DNA of 64,000 nt, taken from assembly GCF_040436345.1 (NCBI RefSeq), contig NC_133234.1, positions 9,734,446-9,798,445 of the forward strand, written 5' to 3'. Positions 58,700-64,000 of this stretch are shown in pieces. Positions within the stretch are counted from its first letter, which is position 1, and each line of letters opens with the position of its first letter. The notes beneath the pieces were generated by a model. The model was not told the origin of the DNA and made no database searches. It saw only the letters and a list, made by a program, of their open reading frames with translations. Position numbers and translations under genes: made by a program. This DNA is from Pagrus major (Eukaryota; Chordata; Actinopteri; Spariformes; Sparidae).

Positions 58700-60400
58700 G
58701 AGTGGTTTCTTTTAGTTGACCTTTCTGCAAAAAAGCAAATACATAGTTCCCTATTCCCAATATAATATTACTTTTAACAGCTATTGCATTTAAATCACAG
58801 TTTAATATTGCTTTAGGTGTTATTGCTCTTGTTATATAGCTATAATCTGGCGACTCTTTGGCTACCAATAGGCCCACGTGGGGGCAGGTGAATATATATG
58901 TTGTTCTTGTGTGTTAAAAGCTGTCAAACTGTCCATATTTTTTACTAACAATGGAAGCTAAAATCTGCACTTGGGGCAGTGTTTCACGTTGCCATGTAAC
59001 TGTTTGAAAACTGAACTGAAATCCCTTGAAAGCCTTAAAGAAATGACGTCAGTCTGCTCATGTTGTGGTGTAATGATTCAACTAAAGGAAACCAGATCAA
59101 GAGTCTAGTGAGTCATTGGACAAATGGCTAATGAGTTGCTGCTTATGATACGGTTTGTATGTTGCTTTTAAGTGACCATACATGAAACATAGTGAATCCC
59201 CATTAAACCATTTCCATTAGAGGGATATATTGATTTTACTCTGTTGCATACACACCTTTTAATCTTATGCTGATGAGGTAAGTAGATTTTTACGTAAAAA
59301 ATCTCCACAGTTTCAACCTTAAACTTCATTTAACTGACTGACTGCTGCAAAATTTCATTCAACGCTAGGAGAACAACAGTCGTCAGAGATGTAGTCCCAT
59401 AAAGTGCACATGCCAGTGGTCCCACTGCTGACCTGTCCAACAGGAAACAGAGCCTTATCAACAGGAACAGAAGCATCCTCACCCCGTCCTCAAAGGCTTC
59501 CAACAGGTCTGTCTGTCGTTAAAGCTCCGAGGTGGCCAGTAAGTTTGCCAGCGTACACCACGACCGATCACACCACAGCCACATGCCACCTCTTAGTGCT
59601 ACAGTACTTCCCTGCAGTATACCACACACACACACACTTACGAGCTCACACGTAGGCAGGCGGAAGTAAACACAATCACACACCATCGGGAAAACCACCA
59701 TCCCTCACTGTTTCAGACAACACCCTTCCTCATCGCACAGCAGTTAACAGTCTCTGTTGACTCATGTTGTGAAAGATTTTTAAAAAAATGAATATTTTAA
59801 TTAAATGGTTAAATTTGCAGTTATTCCATTTTCAACATTCACTAAAGGTAAGTTTCTTAATGAATCCAGTATACTTGGCTCCAATCAGTAATGTATTACT
59901 AAAATCTATCCAATCAGGGCACTTTGCTACATTTGAACAGGGTCATGCTCAATCACTAGATTCACCTCTTGGTCACCATATTGTCCATTCATTCATTTTG
60001 TCTTCCCCTCATGAACAACATCTCACACTGACAGGACTTTGTTGAAATTTAAGGGAATATGCTGTTTGTCTGTTTTAGTGTTTGGAAATGACAAATGACA
60101 AAACAAAGCGTTGTTACTTGTTACTGATTGGTCCGGGATGTGTGGGTGTTTTTTGGGGGGGGACAACAGGTTTTCTTGTCAGCCAATCAGGGTCCACCTT
60201 TTCTGAGGACTGTGCCTTCAATTGTGTTCAGTATGACTCATTTAATTGTTTAATCCACCGTATCATTATAGCATCAGATGATTCATTGCTTTTTCATGAC
60301 AAAGGAGCTGAATGGTGTCCTTTAAGCACAGACACTGTCTAATACCCACCTCTAATCTGTATATACAGTACTGGAGGGCATCTAAAGGATTAGTGTCTGC
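58700..60400. other. Non-coding stretch
   Basis: No exon recognised. The frames at 59404-59701, 59788-60045 and 60082-60342 lack motifs and reliable splice sites. Confidence 0.45.
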
Positions 60401-60408
60401 CTGTGTGT

Positions 60409-60410
<2 letters not shown>

Positions 60411-60452
<42 letters not shown>
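60411..60452. repeat. (GT)21 microsatellite
   Basis: Uninterrupted GT repeat, the longest perfect one in the window. Confidence 0.92.
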
Positions 60453-60456
<4 letters not shown>

Positions 60457-60459
60457 TCC

Positions 60460-63400
60460 ATGGTGGTGTGTGTCAAACAGCATGTCTGTATTTGGTCTGT
60501 CTTGTCTCCAGCCGCCACCTATGCCCACACTTCTCGGGCATGAAGTGTTGGCACTGCCTCTCCAACAGACACTGGTTTGACACTGTCAGCAGCCAGGCTG
60601 CACGGTGCTTTCAGCAGATTCACAAGGCAACATTCACTTTGGATGTTTGCTGAACAAATTTCCAGATTTTCTGGCAAAGGTGGCAAAAAAGTTGGCATCC
60701 AGTTAACTTTCAGAATCAACAAGCTCTTTTTCTTACCGAAAATCCAGATTTGTACTGGTTTTTCAAAACATTCCCCGTGATAACGACTAGCTAACACCTC
60801 AGGATGCATGCAAACAGCTGGCACACTAAACAAATATGAGTGTGTTTGTCAAAGAGTAAGGCTGGTGATATACTATATTTATTTGTATTGTCGACAAATC
60901 CTTTGAAGAGACGGAAACATGGAACTATTCCTATTAACCAGTATTGTTTGTTTAGCCAAAGCCTGATATAGCTTGTTCCTCTTTACCATTGGACAACCCC
61001 CGCTGTTGAATAATTGAAAACACATTAATAAGCCACACTGTCACACTGGTTGACATTTCCATCATCACCATAAACATGTGCACTGTAGTTTGAGTCAATC
61101 CCACATACACTATGATGGTGATGCACCAACAAAAGCACCTTATGTTTATGTTTATGTTTTTTTTAAAAAAAGATGCAGAGAATAAGCCACAAATAGAGTA
61201 AGGAAGTCAAAACATTTTGAGAGACAGACTAATGCATTGTTGGTTTTTGTCTTTATTTTGGGATTTTGACAAAAAGAAAAATGTAGAATAAACAACAGCA
61301 TAAAATATGTAAGAAGTCTGCATTAAAATGTCCAAAAAGGATCTTTTGTTATACATTTTATCGAGTTACAGTATCCCAAATGTTTCCACAAATGTTCAAA
61401 CTCAGAGAAATCCACAAGTTTACTGAAGGTAACGGTGCGTTTCATTTGGTCGCCTGTTCTAACTTCCTAGAGTGAGTCAGAGAGTGAGGAAGGAAGTCGG
61501 CATACAAGACTAAACACAACATGAATAAAACTAAAACATTACCTTGTCTGTGAACATTTGTGCCCAAGTCATGTCAGATAGATTTTAGTCAGCAATAGTG
61601 GTTGTTTAATGGTTTATTCACCACCAGCGCCCAGCCAGGTGACTTTACTGTACATTAGCTGTAAGATAGTGAGCACAGCACGAACCAAGGTTGTGTGTGT
61701 CTGTGTGTTTGAATTCAGGTCAATCACTCAACTCAGCACTCACCACAGACTGTGGCTTTCTTTCTTCTTTCCCCCTCTACTCTCTGTAACATTATGTTCA
61801 TGAAGTAAACATTTCCACTCCAGCTCCAGTCTGAAGTCAACATTACAGTACATAAAAACCCGACAATGGAGGTCACCTCCGTGGATCATAGCTGGAGTCA
61901 AGTTGATAAACAGAAGTGAAGATAATTCACACTTTAGTCCTGAAAATATTAAAAAGTAATCTCCGAGCTCCAGATTTACCTCCATCTCGGTAAAAGGAAA
62001 GCAATACTTTCATAATGACACCAATATGTAATGTTAAGCTGTCACTTGTGTTGTCAAACCCATAGATAATTATCACTTAACTCTAAACTTCCCCTTAGTT
62101 TTAGCTCATTGTTTTGGTTTTCTTGCCTGCAACTTTACTGTTTTGGTTCATTCTCAAGTGTCCAGCATTGGTGGAGACCAAAACTGAGCCTCAAGCAGAG
62201 TTAATGTTGGAGTGGAGCGGAGTTTAAAACCAAACACCAAATCCAGTTGAATGCTAACGTTGCTTTGTGTCTGCTGGGTGTGTAAATGTGCAACTGTTAG
62301 CTAACATGCTATCCGTAACAACCATACAAGGTAAACATGTTTGTTGCTTGTTGCATTGTTCCCATTAAAGGTTTAAGCTACACCTTTTCTCAAGACTTTC
62401 TTTTACTTATTTTTTTGAGATTTCCTTTCCTTTGTTTTTGGCTTTGGTTCAATCATGGACTTAATCCAACCTCATACTCTAAAAACGTTTGAATGCCTGA
62501 GTCATTACAGTGACTAAGGGCTGCTTTTAAGTTTGCCTTGGTAATAGGTCTATATTTGAAGTGTTTGTATAGTAAATTGTGAACAGTCCTCTTGTTACAG
62601 TGGTGTGTATTTTCATTTTGTCATGACTCCTTAGTTGAAATATGTCTTTTGTATCTAATTGTTCAGTCAGTGCTTTTAAATGATGTTATCTTAGCTGATA
62701 TGTTATCTGTAATGATTTCAGCACTTCAGCCTTTTAAGATACTACAACTAAAAAATGAGTTTTGTACAACTTCTTTTTTTTTTATGTCTGTCACTTATTC
62801 TCCTGCAGACTCCATGGTGTTGTCCAGTCCTCGTCTGTCTTTCCAAACCACTTTGTTACTGGTGTGTTTGAAGCACTGTTTGACAAGTCTTGACTTCACA
62901 CATTCTTACATTAAGTCTCTGTTTGGACCTGTTGGTTGTCTTGATTTTTAGGCTGCTTGGGTCTTTGTTGCTGTGAGTTTGAGAAGCAAAATATTATTCC
63001 TGTAGATCTGCCGAAACTGTCATTTGTTTTTTTTTATAGCCTGGTTCCCATGCATCTCATCTCTCTTCTTTCTCTCTTGTATTTCTTTTGCACAATCTCA
63101 AATCCTCCTGTCCATCTCTCTGTTCCTGTCCCTCCCCCCTTCCTCTCTCCCATGCTTTCCTTGCATCCCTCTTCTCTCTCCCCTTCACTCCATCCCAAGA
63201 TAAACAACCTCTGTTCCGAGGCATGTCAGCTATTTGTTCAAAAAAGCTCACAAGTTTTTGGATGCCGTTCAGATCTGGGTCTCCGAAGGGAGGCAAGATT
63301 ACAAATTTAGTGCTTTTTCACAATCTCCCCCTCTGTTTTTCATTTTTCTTGGTCTACACTGCTCTTTTTTTCCCTCCAACTCTCTCACGACTCGTACATC

Positions 63401-63780
63401 TCTCACTTGAACCCGAGTGATTCCAAAACGTGTGAGTTTCGACGCCCTGCCACCTTTATGTTTGACCTTTTGTTCCTCCTAGTCCGACCAGTTTGACCAT
63501 ACGGAGTCCTCGAATTCCCTTCTTGTTTGTTAAATGCTGATTTATTCTCTTTCGGGAACTTTCATCACTCTTCTCTGATTAACACACGAGGGGAGAACCG
63601 AGCACCAGTTCTCATAGCTCTGGGCAGCCCTGTGTCAAGTCCCTTTGAGAGTCGCACACAAACACACAACACAGACTTCAGTGACTCTGTGGCGAAACAC
63701 TCCCACTTTGGCATTTGCTTCTTTGGAAAAGCTTTTATAGTGTAATGACCTGAAGTGGACATTGTTCTGATGACAAGGAT
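60460..63780. other. Non-coding stretch with possible 3' end of a minus-strand gene
   Basis: No coding exon recognised. TTTATT (AATAAA on the minus strand) near 61251 could be a poly(A) signal for a minus-strand gene lying to the right, but no matching exon was found. Pyrimidine-rich sequence at about 63055-63200 makes long unsupported frames on both strands. Confidence 0.4.
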
Positions 63781-63788
63781 GCATGTCA

Positions 63789-63818
63789 GTGTGTGTGTAT
63801 GTGTGTGTGTGTGTGTGT
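63789..63818. repeat. GT microsatellite
   Basis: GT repeat with one ATGT interruption. Nothing else is recognised to the right edge. Confidence 0.85.
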
Positions 63819-64000
63819 TTCCCCATCTTCAATTGGTGCAACCACAAACAGGTTCCCAGACATGCTCATTGCCTACCTGGTGATGTGTACTGACACACAA
63901 ATTACATTTCATGTTATTGCATGAAAACACACACAGACAGAGACACCCACTTCCATGTGTCACTTACTGGTGATGCATGCTGAGATCTGCTTCTTTTTAT

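Noticed and set aside
62592-63420. Frames of 110-119 aa on the plus strand
   Set aside because: Hydrophobic or Ser/Leu/Pro-rich translations of T- and CT-rich sequence, with no motif and no matching splice sites.
1-64000. CRISPR array, operon, phage or plasmid system
   Set aside because: The tandem repeats seen are microsatellites or diverged minisatellites without regular spacers, and all genes are intron-containing vertebrate genes.

Overview
The window is nuclear DNA of a ray-finned fish, most likely a percomorph. The genes are vertebrate genes split into many exons with GT/AG introns. Intergenic DNA is AT-rich, with many CA/GT microsatellites and short interspersed repeats of types common in percomorph fish. 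There are no bacterial-style operons, no CRISPR arrays and no phage genes. I recognised six protein genes and one tRNA, and joined exons by homology and splice phase. In the five genes that lie wholly inside the window, the summed exons give an exact number of codons.

Layout. 1-10.1 kb: no recognisable exon; holds a hAT-like MITE with its target duplication, a LINE 3' end, a TIR element and microsatellites. 10.1-10.5 kb (-): first coding exon of a KCTD17-like BTB protein; its other exons are not visible and probably lie off the left edge. 11.9-20.3 kb (-): complete 11-exon plbd1-like phospholipase B gene (539 aa). 20.54-20.61 kb (-): tRNA-Arg(CCT). 21.4-22.2 kb (+): complete cby1 (Chibby, 125 aa). 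23.4-27.8 kb (+): complete pdap1 (160 aa), with a decayed Penelope-like retroelement in intron 3. 31.3-43.1 kb (+): complete 18-exon sh3bp1 (BAR-RhoGAP, 721 aa). 44.9-49.6 kb (-): cdc42ep1 (CRIB/BORG, 399 aa), with candidate non-coding 5' exons at about 52.1 and 57.8 kb. 57.9-64 kb: no recognisable gene.

How the genes relate. sh3bp1 and cdc42ep1 lie tail to tail with poly(A) signals about 240 bp apart. One encodes a GTPase-activating protein for Rac/Cdc42-type GTPases and the other a Cdc42 effector, and their human counterparts are close neighbours on 22q13.1. KCTD17 and CBY1 also map to human 22q12.3-q13.1, so most of the window is a shuffled piece of that synteny block. PLBD1 (human 12p13) and PDAP1 (human 7q22) come from elsewhere. 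Co-regulation is not shown by the sequence. I found no convincing undescribed system; the more notable points are the in-frame, stop-free cby1 intron, the gene arrangement and the well-preserved transposon boundaries.
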